IMG/VR virus record: IMGVR_UViG_3300036766_002289
Span: 92,056-156,055 of that record
Length of the DNA stretch: 64,000 bases
Direction: 5' to 3' (one strand)
DNA from: a virus
In this document: one piece after another, positions 52,350-59,711 of the stretch
Numbering within the stretch: position 1 is the first letter of the stretch
Layout of the letters: each line of letters opens with the position of its first letter
Made by a program: the position numbers and the translations under genes
Notes under the pieces: model-generated
Told to the model about the DNA's origin: nothing
The model's database searches: none
The model's input: only the letters and a program-made list of their open reading frames with translations

Positions 52350-52379
52350 TGGCAATTACTGGACAGCTGATTTTGCTAA
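52266..52379 (+). repeat. Three exact 38-base tandem copies in the CAP gene
   Basis: Units at 52266-52303, 52304-52341 and 52342-52379 are identical, from GGGTTTAATGG to TTTTGCTAA. Because 38 is not a multiple of three, each extra copy shifts the frame. The single-copy reading would end NYWTADFAKS at TAA 52384-52386. Slippage, recombination or an assembly artefact could explain it. Confidence 0.95.
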
Positions 52380-52398
52380 ATCCTAAGAGAGTATAAAC

Positions 52399-52920
52399 AT
52401 GTTTTTCCATAAAAACTTAGTGCAAGAGATTAAAATTAAAACACTGACAAGGGGTGATTTTACCCTAGCAAGTGGCATTAAGAGCGATTATTACATAGAT
52501 TTAAGTAAAGTTGTGTTTGGCGGTCGCGGCTTTGGATTAATAACAGATTGTATTATTCATTCTATTTGTTTGAATAACATAAACAAAATTGGTGGGCCTG
52601 CAATTGGTGCAATACCAATTGTTGTAGGGTTAATGTGTCGTTGCGATATGGAAGGTTTTATCGTTCGCAAACAAGAAAAAGAATATGGAAAAAAGGATGT
52701 AATTGAAGGTTGCCTGGATAAAGGTGATAATGTCATATTGGTAGAAGACGTAACAACTTCAGGCAATTCATTGCTTAAGGCTGTCAAAGTTGTTCAGGAA
52801 TTTGGTTGCAACGTAAAACAGGTTGTGTCAGTTTTAGACCGAAATCAAGGAGCTACGGAACTGTTTGAAAAAGAAAACATTCCTTTTAAATATTTGGTAT
52901 CAATTGATGAAGTCCTATAA
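52399..52920 (+). CDS. pyrE: Orotate phosphoribosyltransferase
   Basis: 173 residues: LTRGDFTLASGIKSDYYIDL (PyrE N-terminal T-ASG-S-YY-D), GGPAIGAIPIV, FIVRKQEKEYGKK (flexible loop RK-KEYG) and VILVEDVTTSGNSLLKAV, the 13-residue PRPP-binding motif at about 112-126. Makes OMP from orotate and PRPP; the PRPP synthetase at 61077 supplies the co-substrate. Short compared with 210-220 in bacteria but complete at the motifs. Confidence 0.93.
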   Translation: MFFHKNLVQEIKIKTLTRGDFTLASGIKSDYYIDLSKVVFGGRGFGLITDCIIHSICLNNINKIGGPAIGAIPIVVGLMCRCDMEGFIVRKQEKEYGKKDVIEGCLDKGDNVILVEDVTTSGNSLLKAVKVVQEFGCNVKQVVSVLDRNQGATELFEKENIPFKYLVSIDEVL

Positions 52921-52927
52921 ATAATGT

Positions 52928-53128
52928 ATGCGAAATTATTGGCTTGATAGATATCAAGTGGGCAAACGTGTCCGTTATGTCGGACTGCAAACAGATTTAT
53001 GGGGAAAATTCGGTCGCATAGTTAAAAATCTTAAAGACGGTAACGTAGAAGTGGAGTTCGAATTTCTTGGAATGTTTACCACCACAAGAAATGTGATTAT
53101 CAAAAAAACCGAGATTATAGTCTTGTAA
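52928..53128 (+). CDS. Small protein with MRNYWLDR N-terminus
   Basis: 66 residues. MRNYWLDRYQVGKRV shares its first eight positions with the proteins at 54757 and 55014 (M-[RK]-N-Y-W-L-D-[RK]) though the rest differ. The remainder (GKFGRIVKNLKDGNVEVEFEFLG) looks like a small SH3-like barrel. TATAAATA, identical to the T4 late promoter core, lies at 52916-52923, overlapping the pyrE stop. Confidence 0.65.
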   Translation: MRNYWLDRYQVGKRVRYVGLQTDLWGKFGRIVKNLKDGNVEVEFEFLGMFTTTRNVIIKKTEIIVL

Positions 53129-53138
53129 AGGGGCTAAT

Positions 53139-54041
53139 ATGCTTTTGCAGGAACTTGAAGCTAAAGGACTGATTAAACCACCGTCTTGGCTAAGTAGCAA
53201 CTGCCATTATATTTCTATTGTTGGTTCAACGGCATACGCTGCGCAAGATACTAATGGTGGGGATTCTGATTGGGATATAATGGGGATTTGCACACCACGG
53301 AAAGAAGTAATTTTCCCCCATCTCGCTGGAGTAATTAAAAATTTTGGCTATCAAGGTGAGGAGTTTAACGAATGGCAGCAACATAAAGTATTTGACAAAG
53401 ATGCATTAGGTGGGCATGGCAGAGAATATGATTTTGCTATTTACAATATAGTCAAATTTTTCGATCTGCTAATGAACAATAATCCTACTGTTATAGATAG
53501 TTTGTTTACCCCAAGAGAGTGTATTTTGCATATCACTGAAGTAGGCAATATGATTAGAGACAACAGGAAATTATTCTTGAGTAAAAAGTGCTGGGCGAGA
53601 TATAAAGGTTATGCCATGAGTCAGTTGCATAAAATGGCTGGCAAAAAACGAAGCGGCAAGAGGAAAATCATTCAAGAAGAATATGGCTGGGATTTGAAAT
53701 TCGGGATGCACCTTGTAAGACTCCTGTATGAGGCTGAAATGATTCTAAGTGAAGGTGACATAGATTTACGAAGACACAAAGAACACTTGAAATCTATAAG
53801 AAGAGGAGATATGTCTGAAAGTGATGTTCGTAAATGGGCTGCTGATAAAGAGCGTCAGCTAGAAGAGGTTTTTACGAAGAGTAAATTACAAGAAGAACCC
53901 AATGAAAATGAGATAAAAACTCTTTTAGTCAATTGTCTTGAACATCATTATGGCAACATTAAGTCCGCTATAGTGATGCCCGATAGGTATCAGTCAATAC
54001 TGACTCAGTTTAAGAAAATTTTAGAGGAAAATGGAATTTAA
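53139..54041 (+). CDS. Predicted nucleotidyltransferase (YcgL/COG3541-like)
   Basis: 300 residues: SIVGSTAYAAQDTNGGDSDWDIMGI is the GS-(x)-SD-D nucleotidyltransferase active site (S-D-W-D at about 45-49). The rest is helical with DFAIYNIVKFFDLLMNNNPTVIDSLF. This pattern is known from phage and bacterial proteins annotated as nucleotidyltransferases of unknown target; transfer RNA or RNA-end modification is a guess. GGGGC ribosome site. Confidence 0.8.
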   Translation: MLLQELEAKGLIKPPSWLSSNCHYISIVGSTAYAAQDTNGGDSDWDIMGICTPRKEVIFPHLAGVIKNFGYQGEEFNEWQQHKVFDKDALGGHGREYDFAIYNIVKFFDLLMNNNPTVIDSLFTPRECILHITEVGNMIRDNRKLFLSKKCWARYKGYAMSQLHKMAGKKRSGKRKIIQEEYGWDLKFGMHLVRLLYEAEMILSEGDIDLRRHKEHLKSIRRGDMSESDVRKWAADKERQLEEVFTKSKLQEEPNENEIKTLLVNCLEHHYGNIKSAIVMPDRYQSILTQFKKILEENGI

Positions 54042-54043
54042 TT

Positions 54044-54099
54044 GATTTCTCCTATCAATTAGTATATTGAATATATTGTACTAATTGATAGGAGAAATC
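54044..54099 (+). promoter_or_regulatory. Perfect 21-base inverted repeat sequestering the HNH ribosome site
   Basis: 54044-54064 is exactly complementary to 54079-54099, with a 14-base AT-only-plus-two-G loop (54065-54078). The 3' arm contains AGGAG (54090-54094) and ends on the base before the ATG at 54100. Read-through RNA would hide the ribosome site completely. The AT-rich loop could hold a promoter whose transcript omits the 5' arm. Confidence 0.8.
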
Positions 54100-54744
54100 A
54101 TGCCAAGTGGTGGGTTAAATAAAGTCAATTTACTAGGCAAAAGATTTGGTAAATTAATTGTTGAAGAAGAATCTGGTAGTAGTCCTCGTGGACTAGCATT
54201 ATGGAAATGCCTATGCGACTGTGGTGAAACATGTATTATATCTGGATACTACTTAACACAAGGAAGAAGAAAATCTTGTGGTTGTACAAATTTTAGAAAA
54301 CGCGGGAAAGAAAATTCTAGATGGACTGGTCATGAAGAAATTAGTGGTTCCTATTGGAACGCTATTAAAGCAGGAGCTAAAACTAGAAATTTAGAAATGG
54401 GAATAACAATAGAATGCGCATGGGATAAGTTTAGTGAACAAAACGGGAAATGCGCATTAAGTGGCATGGACATATATTTATGCCCTTCATCAGGTTATCA
54501 AAGAGCCGATATAGATAGACAAACTGCATCCTTAGACAGAATTGATAATAATCTAGGCTATATTGAAAGTAATATTCAATGGGTGCATAAAGATATCAAT
54601 AGAATTAAAATGGACTTGCCTGTAAAATATTTCGTCTATTTTTGCAGCATGGTTGCACAACATGCTAAGCTTCCAGAGTTTAAAATTTCCGATGTAGATG
54701 TTATTTTTGAAATTAAGGAAATTCTTAATAATGTTGGCATTTAG
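54100..54744 (+). CDS. HNH homing endonuclease
   Basis: 214 residues. LLGKRFGKLIVEEE...WKCLCDCGETCIISGYYLTQGRRKSCGC is the zinc-containing N-terminal module typical of phage homing HNH proteins. CALSGMDIYL...SLDRIDNNLGYIESNIQWVHKDINRIKMDLP is the HNH-like core. ATG 54100 is chosen over TTG 54085 because AGGAG lies between them. Free-standing between the nucleotidyltransferase and the MxNYWLD genes. Confidence 0.85.
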   Translation: MPSGGLNKVNLLGKRFGKLIVEEESGSSPRGLALWKCLCDCGETCIISGYYLTQGRRKSCGCTNFRKRGKENSRWTGHEEISGSYWNAIKAGAKTRNLEMGITIECAWDKFSEQNGKCALSGMDIYLCPSSGYQRADIDRQTASLDRIDNNLGYIESNIQWVHKDINRIKMDLPVKYFVYFCSMVAQHAKLPEFKISDVDVIFEIKEILNNVGI

Positions 54745-54756
54745 AATAAATATACT

Positions 54757-55017
54757 GTGAAAAATTATTGGTTAGATAGACGCCCCAAGATCGGTCAAGT
54801 ATTAGACCCATACAATCCTGACGTATACCAGAAATGGTACATATGTAAACCAGGCCCTGATGCTAATCTTTTTGCAGGATATGGACATACATCTTTATTT
54901 CTACATAAGGATGGCGTCTGGCGTAATACAACTTATAACATGGAAACAGAGCAATACTCTGGCTATTATGATTCTTGGGAAGAAGCATACGACACATTAA
55001 TGAAAAAGGGCAAATGA
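54757..55017 (+). CDS. Small protein with MKNYWLDR N-terminus
   Basis: 86 residues starting with GTG at 54757. (M)KNYWLDRRPKIGQV then a Trp/Tyr-rich domain (YQKWYICKPGPDANLFAGYG, WEEAYDTL). Second of the three neighbouring proteins that share the same first eight residues. The start has no clear ribosome site but follows AATAAATATACT. Stop overlaps the next ATG (ATGA). Confidence 0.65.
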   Translation: MKNYWLDRRPKIGQVLDPYNPDVYQKWYICKPGPDANLFAGYGHTSLFLHKDGVWRNTTYNMETEQYSGYYDSWEEAYDTLMKKGK

Positions 55018-55160
55018 AAAACTATTGGCTTGATAAAAAGAAAGTACAGGAAGAAAAAGAAAAATTCAAAGGTCTTTTTCAAGAACCCGCTAAGTATGGT
55101 TACTATAGACCTAGAAGATTCAATCTTATGCCAAAAGCATTCTATTATCCTAAAACATAG
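55014..55160 (+). CDS. Very small protein with MKNYWLDK N-terminus
   Basis: 48 residues, MKNYWLDKKKVQEEKEKF followed by a basic Tyr-rich tail (YGYYRPRRFNLMPK). Third member of the MxNYWLD set and translationally coupled to the second. The 3' end overlaps the convergent methyltransferase by 16 bases. Function unknown. Confidence 0.6.
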   Translation: MKNYWLDKKKVQEEKEKFKGLFQEPAKYGYYRPRRFNLMPKAFYYPKT

Positions 55161-56110
55161 TCCACAAAATGGTATGCAAGGGGTGGAATGACTTCTTTCT
55201 TGGCCATCTCAAATGAAGTTTGATAATGTGCTTTAATTCTTTCTGAAATAACTGGAGTATTGGTAAAAAATGGCTCGATTTTATCATGCTTTACATTAGG
55301 CCCGAGAGTAACTCTTAGCCCAGCTGCTTTAAACAGTTCCTCATATTCCTGAACAGGATGCTTGATGAGTTTAACTTTGTCCTGTTTGTGCCCCATTTGT
55401 TCTAACTCTTGTCTAGTAAAAACTATGTGTGCAAATGCTTTGTTTAATTGATGATAAAGATGAGTCCCATGACGTGAACACCAAGGATGGCATCTAACGT
55501 ATATTTTCCCATTAGGAGCCAAAGTTGTTTTAATCTTTTTTAATTGTTCTACGATCTCGTTATTTGACATAACCATGTGGTCTATAACATCATACATCAA
55601 TATTACGTTATAGGGACCAGAGCTTTTTACTATATTCCAGTCATCTGTGTATATAACATTAGAAGTTTTCTCCCAACTATCCCATTTGGGAGATTTAACA
55701 GTGTCATAAGCTACTGATAACTTAGGGTTTTGTAGTCTCGACCTATTGATAACATGTCCTTCCCCACAACCGAAATCAAGGAGTTTCAATCCTTCTAGAT
55801 GTATTTCAATGATTATTTCAAGTATACCTTCTGCCCGTTCCTCTTTCATGATTTCTGAATCGCAGATTAGAGATGGATCAACAGCAGGTGGCCAATTAGA
55901 GGAGTGAAGTAAATTAGTCAATTCTTTCATTGTTGGATCGGTAGTTTCTAGTGATTTGACTAATTCTACATCCATTGCTTCAGCTAATTGCTCTAGTTGG
56001 GCGGGTGGTAAATGACCGCCATTTTTCAATTTGCCCATTAATTCTTGGATTTGTGCATCTTTATCTTGTAAGGTTCTTTCAAGCTCGGCTAATTTATCAT
56101 TGATTTCCAT
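55145..56110 (-). CDS. SAM-dependent methyltransferase with coiled-coil N-terminus
   Basis: 321 residues from ATG 56110. Residues 1-30 are a heptad-like coiled coil (LAELERTLQDKDAQIQELMGKL is interrupted by no helix breaker). The methyltransferase core has LKLLDFGCGEGHVIN, VAYDTVKSP, VILMYDVIDHMV and NGKIYVRCHPWCSRHG. The longer frame reaches into the promoter shared with the divergent 56142 gene and is rejected. Confidence 0.8.
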   Translation of the reverse strand: MEINDKLAELERTLQDKDAQIQELMGKLKNGGHLPPAQLEQLAEAMDVELVKSLETTDPTMKELTNLLHSSNWPPAVDPSLICDSEIMKEERAEGILEIIIEIHLEGLKLLDFGCGEGHVINRSRLQNPKLSVAYDTVKSPKWDSWEKTSNVIYTDDWNIVKSSGPYNVILMYDVIDHMVMSNNEIVEQLKKIKTTLAPNGKIYVRCHPWCSRHGTHLYHQLNKAFAHIVFTRQELEQMGHKQDKVKLIKHPVQEYEELFKAAGLRVTLGPNVKHDKIEPFFTNTPVISERIKAHYQTSFEMAKKEVIPPLAYHFVDYVLG

Positions 56111-56141
56111 TTTTCCCTCTATTGTATTATAATAATAGCGT

Positions 56142-56948
56142 ATGAAAATTACCGCGATTTTAAATGCAGCTAGTGCCCCTATAACACTGGACACTTTGGA
56201 TTCTATACGATATTACATGACCGATCAGGTTATGGTCTTGATAGATGGTTTTGCTTGGCATTCCTTTGATAAAGTGGAGCTTCCTGCTCATAAACTGAAA
56301 GGACTTAATCATGGGTGGTTTAAATCACCTTACCGTAATATAATATTAAGTCTTTTAACTGCCTATCGTAACTTCCCAACAACCGATTGGTATTGTTATT
56401 TAGAGCATGATTGCCTAATTAGTTCTTCTAATTTCAAAAAAGATTTGATCGAAGCTGAGAAAAATAACGTTTGGTGCCTTGGGAGCGATTTTAGAAGGAA
56501 TCAAGAAGAAAAAGTTAATTTATCCTATTTAGAAAAGATTATTAAAGATAAATTAAAAGAAAATACCTATTTATTAGGTGCGTGTATATTCTATCATAGG
56601 AACTTTATTAAGTTAGCGGTAGAAACTGAATTTTTTGACAAGTTTTTGTTTTACACAAATGAATTCAAAAACGGGTTTTTCCCGTTTTATTCAGCTTGGG
56701 ACTTGACAGAACACGTTTTGCCGACTATGGTAGTGTATTACGGCGGTGAGATAAGTCAACTTTCAGTCTACAATGAAGCGGCTCATCTTTGGGCAGGAAA
56801 CTATAGGCGATACCCAATAAGGTATCGGCCAGATATTGAGTATGATACAGAGTTGTTTCTTCAAGCTTCAATTATACACCCACTAAAAACTTTGAATCAC
56901 CCTATAAGGGATTTTTATAGGTCGAAAAGACAAAAGGAGGAAGTCTAA
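56142..56948 (+). CDS. Putative glycosyltransferase-like protein
   Basis: 268 residues. WYCYLEHDCLIS near residue 87 is a DxD-like donor site of GT-A enzymes (EHDC), following the strand DQVMVLIDGF. LGACIFYHRNF and the HLWAGNYRRYP ending appear family-specific. It starts after a TATAATAATAG box and ends on the ATG of the next gene (overlap of one base). Confidence 0.55.
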   Translation: MKITAILNAASAPITLDTLDSIRYYMTDQVMVLIDGFAWHSFDKVELPAHKLKGLNHGWFKSPYRNIILSLLTAYRNFPTTDWYCYLEHDCLISSSNFKKDLIEAEKNNVWCLGSDFRRNQEEKVNLSYLEKIIKDKLKENTYLLGACIFYHRNFIKLAVETEFFDKFLFYTNEFKNGFFPFYSAWDLTEHVLPTMVVYYGGEISQLSVYNEAAHLWAGNYRRYPIRYRPDIEYDTELFLQASIIHPLKTLNHPIRDFYRSKRQKEEV

Positions 56949-57268
56949 TGGAAAGACTATTTTTAGATAACGTGGCCCATATCGGGCGTGAGATATTCGA
57001 GGATATCGCAAACAAGCACGAAGATGATGAATTCTTGCCAGAAGTCACTTCAGCAAACCCAAATTTGCACAGGGAAACTAATGCAGTGTTAGCTTCTTAT
57101 TGTGAACTTCTGGCTGAATTAAGCGAAGTTTTTGTTCTTCATGGACTTTGTAAAATAAGTGCAATGTCGAAACTAGCTAAACTAAAATCCAAATTGAAGG
57201 AAAACCGTAAGAAGGAAAATACTTTATTTTGGAAAACATTTAACCTTGAGATTGGTGGGGATCATTAA
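56948..57268 (+). CDS. Hypothetical protein (106 aa)
   Basis: All-helical, acidic N-terminus (NKHEDDEFLPEVTSANPN) and Lys-rich C-terminus (KLAKLKSKLKENRKKEN). Not recognised. Strong AGGAGG ribosome site; coupled to the upstream gene. The 3' end overlaps the convergent small Cys-rich gene by 29 bases. Confidence 0.6.
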   Translation: MERLFLDNVAHIGREIFEDIANKHEDDEFLPEVTSANPNLHRETNAVLASYCELLAELSEVFVLHGLCKISAMSKLAKLKSKLKENRKKENTLFWKTFNLEIGGDH

Positions 57269-57428
57269 AACATCTACAACAATCCAGGCAATTTTTGCAA
57301 ATGCTGCATTCGTCCAAAGGCTCACCATAAGTTCTTAAAACATCTTCATCATCTAATAACATGATTGCATATGAAAAACTTGATTTGCAGCATTTGCAAA
57401 AATCGAAATTCCTGTGAAATGCTCCCAT
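57240..57428 (-). CDS. Small Cys-rich zinc-knuckle protein
   Basis: 62 residues with CKCCKSS and CSICKNCLDCCRC, eight Cys able to bind one or two zinc ions. Convergent with 56948 and sharing a start region (57426-57429) with the plus-strand ligase upstream region. Unknown role. Confidence 0.5.
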   Translation of the reverse strand: MGAFHRNFDFCKCCKSSFSYAIMLLDDEDVLRTYGEPLDECSICKNCLDCCRCFNDPHQSQG

Positions 57429-57486
57429 GTTCTATTTATGCCCCGAAATCCACTTTACAAACGCGGATTTCGTGCTAGAGTCTAGT

Positions 57487-58119
57487 ATGACTTACATTTT
57501 CCCACCAAGACCGAAAGGTGCAGTGCCGCCACATGACCTCCCTTATTTTGAAAAACAGGGGAAGTGGTGTGTGCAACCCAAGCTTAAGGGGGCACGGTGC
57601 GTAATCACCATTTCGGAAGATTCCGTGGTCGAATGCTATGGCAGGCATGGGCAGGATTTCTTGGCTTATTCGATGCCACAATCTCTAAGAAATGAAATTT
57701 TGGCATTGCCAGGTCTCAAAAAAGGTGTTAAGTACGTATTTGACAGCGAATTGATGATTAAGACCAAAGCAGAAGACACCAAGGGCAAAATTATCCTGTT
57801 TGATATTCTTCAAGAGGGTAATTATTTCTTCTACACTTTGAATCAAAAACAAAGGCTAGAATTGCTTGATGAGATTTGCGGCAAGCCAAGGAAGCTAGAC
57901 CCGTGGCGTGGAATGGTCTATTACATTTCAGAAAACGTGCTAATGGCTCCCACTTATTTTTCAAAATTCAAGGAAGAATTCGAGAAAGATTTAGGTGAAG
58001 AAGTAGAGGGAGTTGTCTTACGTAAACTGGATTCTGTGATTGATAACTTTGGTGGAAAAGAGTATTTAGTAGATTGGATGATTCGGTGTCGTAGACCAGC
58101 GAAGCATTGTAACTTCTAA
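57487..58119 (+). CDS. ATP-dependent DNA (or RNA) ligase, adenylation domain only
   Basis: 210 residues from ATG 57487. WCVQPKLKGARCVI holds the nucleotidyl-transfer motif I (K32-L-K-G-A-R, Lys32 catalytic). VKYVFDSELMIK is motif III-like and EGVVLRKLDSV is motif IV; YLVDW follows. No OB-fold is visible, making it a minimal ligase. The in-frame ATG at 57427 would add 20 residues without motif; ATG 57487 lies in CTAGTATG as do other starts here. Closes nicks or seals RNA; which is unknown. Confidence 0.75.
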   Translation: MTYIFPPRPKGAVPPHDLPYFEKQGKWCVQPKLKGARCVITISEDSVVECYGRHGQDFLAYSMPQSLRNEILALPGLKKGVKYVFDSELMIKTKAEDTKGKIILFDILQEGNYFFYTLNQKQRLELLDEICGKPRKLDPWRGMVYYISENVLMAPTYFSKFKEEFEKDLGEEVEGVVLRKLDSVIDNFGGKEYLVDWMIRCRRPAKHCNF

Positions 58120-58129
58120 GGAGTTAAAG

Positions 58130-59317
58130 ATGGAATTGTCAAAGGTTGCAGTAGTTGATGGTAAGGAATTTGAAATCCCTGAAGGCTTTACCCCATTGGG
58201 CGAAGATGGTCTGTTTCTTGCTGATTTCGATTTACTCGAATTGGCGGAAGAACCAGATTTACTTGAAGTTGGTAAGGAAGGGGATATTCAATTTTTTAAT
58301 CCCCGTCATTTGGGTAAGTCTGACGAAGATGCTGTCAAGGGACAGGGTTTCAACAAGGATGAGATGCACGAATTGCTGAATGACATTCAGCGTAATGGCC
58401 TAGAATATCACCTTTGCGGTTTTTGGACTGAGAAAGATGGTAAGGTCAAAGCCAAGGTCAATGATGGTGAACGGCGTTGGCGCTGTGTGGATCGTATGCG
58501 TGCTAAGGATGAGAAGGTTTGGTCCCCAGCTTCTCAGCAATTCATGTCCGCTAAGGATGTGTATGCCAAGATTCCGATTAAGATCAAGCCCATGAGCCAG
58601 GAAGAAGCTTTGATGAGGGCATGTGCAGTAAGCGAGACTGCTATCAAGTGGGGCGATGCGGCGATGGCACGTCTCATTAAGGCCCTGTATGCTAAGGGTA
58701 AGGGTGATGAAGCTGTTTGTAAGTTGGTCAATAAGGGAAAGCAATGGGTCGCTGAAACCTATTCCCTCAATGACCTTGACGAAGTTTGCTTTGGCTATTT
58801 GCTTAGCAATAAGATCAACCGCACTGTCGCTAAGCAGTTATTGAAGATCGCTGTCATAGCTGACCGTCAGCGGATTTGTGCTGACGCTTTCAAGGATGCA
58901 GTGGACAATCATGCTACCGAAGTGGTTGAGGCTGAAAAGGCTGTCGAAAAAGCAGAAGATAAGGAAGAATTGGCACGGGCAGAACTCGCAGAAGCCAAAC
59001 TCAATGGTGCTGCCCCAGAGATTATTGAAGAATTAGAGCAGAAGATTGTTGAGGCTGGCGAGAAGATTAAAACTAAGAAGCGCAACAAGGCCGCTTCCGC
59101 TAAGCCAATGGCCAAGACCAAGAACCTCCGCAACGCTACAGGCGGTTCTAAGTCCATGACTGCTGCAAAGATGAGCAAGCAGTTGAGTCGTGTCAAGGAT
59201 TTGATTGATAAGAATGATGAGACCAATGCTCCTATCGCTACGCTCAAGGTTGTTCAGGTCGTTCTGAGCGCTTTGCTGCAAGGTGATGATATCTTGGAAG
59301 CATTGAAGTCTGTTTGA
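58130..59317 (+). CDS. ParB/Spo0J-domain protein
   Basis: 395 residues. The N-terminal ParB-like domain has FFNPRHLGK, EMHELLNDIQRNGLEYHLCGFW and NDGERRWRCVDRM (GERRWR at 113-118, the ParB motif). EEALMRACAVSETAIKWG follows. A helical middle and a Glu/Lys coiled coil (~263-330: EVVEAEKAVEKAEDKEELARA), then a Lys/Ala-rich tail. Codon choice is GC-richer (AAG, GCC) than neighbours, as in the 62436 gene. May partition or regulate DNA. Followed by a strong terminator. Confidence 0.8.
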   Translation: MELSKVAVVDGKEFEIPEGFTPLGEDGLFLADFDLLELAEEPDLLEVGKEGDIQFFNPRHLGKSDEDAVKGQGFNKDEMHELLNDIQRNGLEYHLCGFWTEKDGKVKAKVNDGERRWRCVDRMRAKDEKVWSPASQQFMSAKDVYAKIPIKIKPMSQEEALMRACAVSETAIKWGDAAMARLIKALYAKGKGDEAVCKLVNKGKQWVAETYSLNDLDEVCFGYLLSNKINRTVAKQLLKIAVIADRQRICADAFKDAVDNHATEVVEAEKAVEKAEDKEELARAELAEAKLNGAAPEIIEELEQKIVEAGEKIKTKKRNKAASAKPMAKTKNLRNATGGSKSMTAAKMSKQLSRVKDLIDKNDETNAPIATLKVVQVVLSALLQGDDILEALKSV

Positions 59318-59337
59318 TAGTTATCAAGCTGGTGTGG

Positions 59338-59371
59338 AAAAAGGCTCAACAGTAAAATGTTGAGCCTTTTT
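59338..59371 (+). terminator. Strong intrinsic terminator after the ParB-like gene
   Basis: A perfect 14-base stem (59338-59351 with 59358-59371) around a GTAAAA loop, ending in TTTTT. It acts as a terminator for the ParB-like gene and, being symmetric with an A tract upstream, could also function on the opposite strand. Confidence 0.9.
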
Positions 59372-59395
59372 CATTTAATATTCATATATAAATTG

Positions 59396-59680
59396 ATGAT
59401 CCTTGTGTGCCCATTCTGTGGGACTGAAATTCAAGAAGCCTTGATTAATGGATTGGCATCTTGCCAGAATTGTAAACGAGTGTTCGATAGTTGCTTGCCA
59501 AATAGACTCTTATCTGCTTCATGGCTAGTTCGAAAGAATAGTTATCATGGCATTGCAGAATTAATTTCCGATACTAAGCTACCAGAACACGAAGCCATTT
59601 TAGTCTACACATTCGTAGTAGACAATTGCTATTCACAAGAAGAATTTCAAAAAGCCATCAAAGACTTGGGCATCCATTGA
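59396..59680 (+). CDS. Small zinc-finger protein
   Basis: 94 residues from ATG 59396. VCPFCGTEIQ...ASCQNCKRVFDSC is a zinc ribbon. The C-terminal part (ELISDTKLPEHEAILVYTFVVDNCYSQEEFQKAIKDLG) is helical. The in-frame ATG at 59357 is inside the terminator stem and is rejected. TATATAAA at 59385-59392 precedes the start. Confidence 0.65.
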   Translation: MILVCPFCGTEIQEALINGLASCQNCKRVFDSCLPNRLLSASWLVRKNSYHGIAELISDTKLPEHEAILVYTFVVDNCYSQEEFQKAIKDLGIH

Positions 59681-59704
59681 CAAATATATCTGAATCATTA
59701 CAAT
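59677..59704 (+). promoter_or_regulatory. Sigma70-type promoter before the P-loop kinase gene
   Basis: TTGACA (59677-59682) and TACAAT (59699-59704) with a 16-base spacer. The start codon at 59712 lies about eight bases after the -10 box, so transcription would begin at or near the ATG and the mRNA would be leaderless. Confidence 0.55.
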
Positions 59705-59711
59705 AAGAAAC

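Noticed and set aside
59357-59395. ATG at 59357 as start of the small zinc-finger gene
   Set aside because: It lies inside the loop and stem of the strong terminator; ATG 59396 gives a normal zinc-ribbon start.
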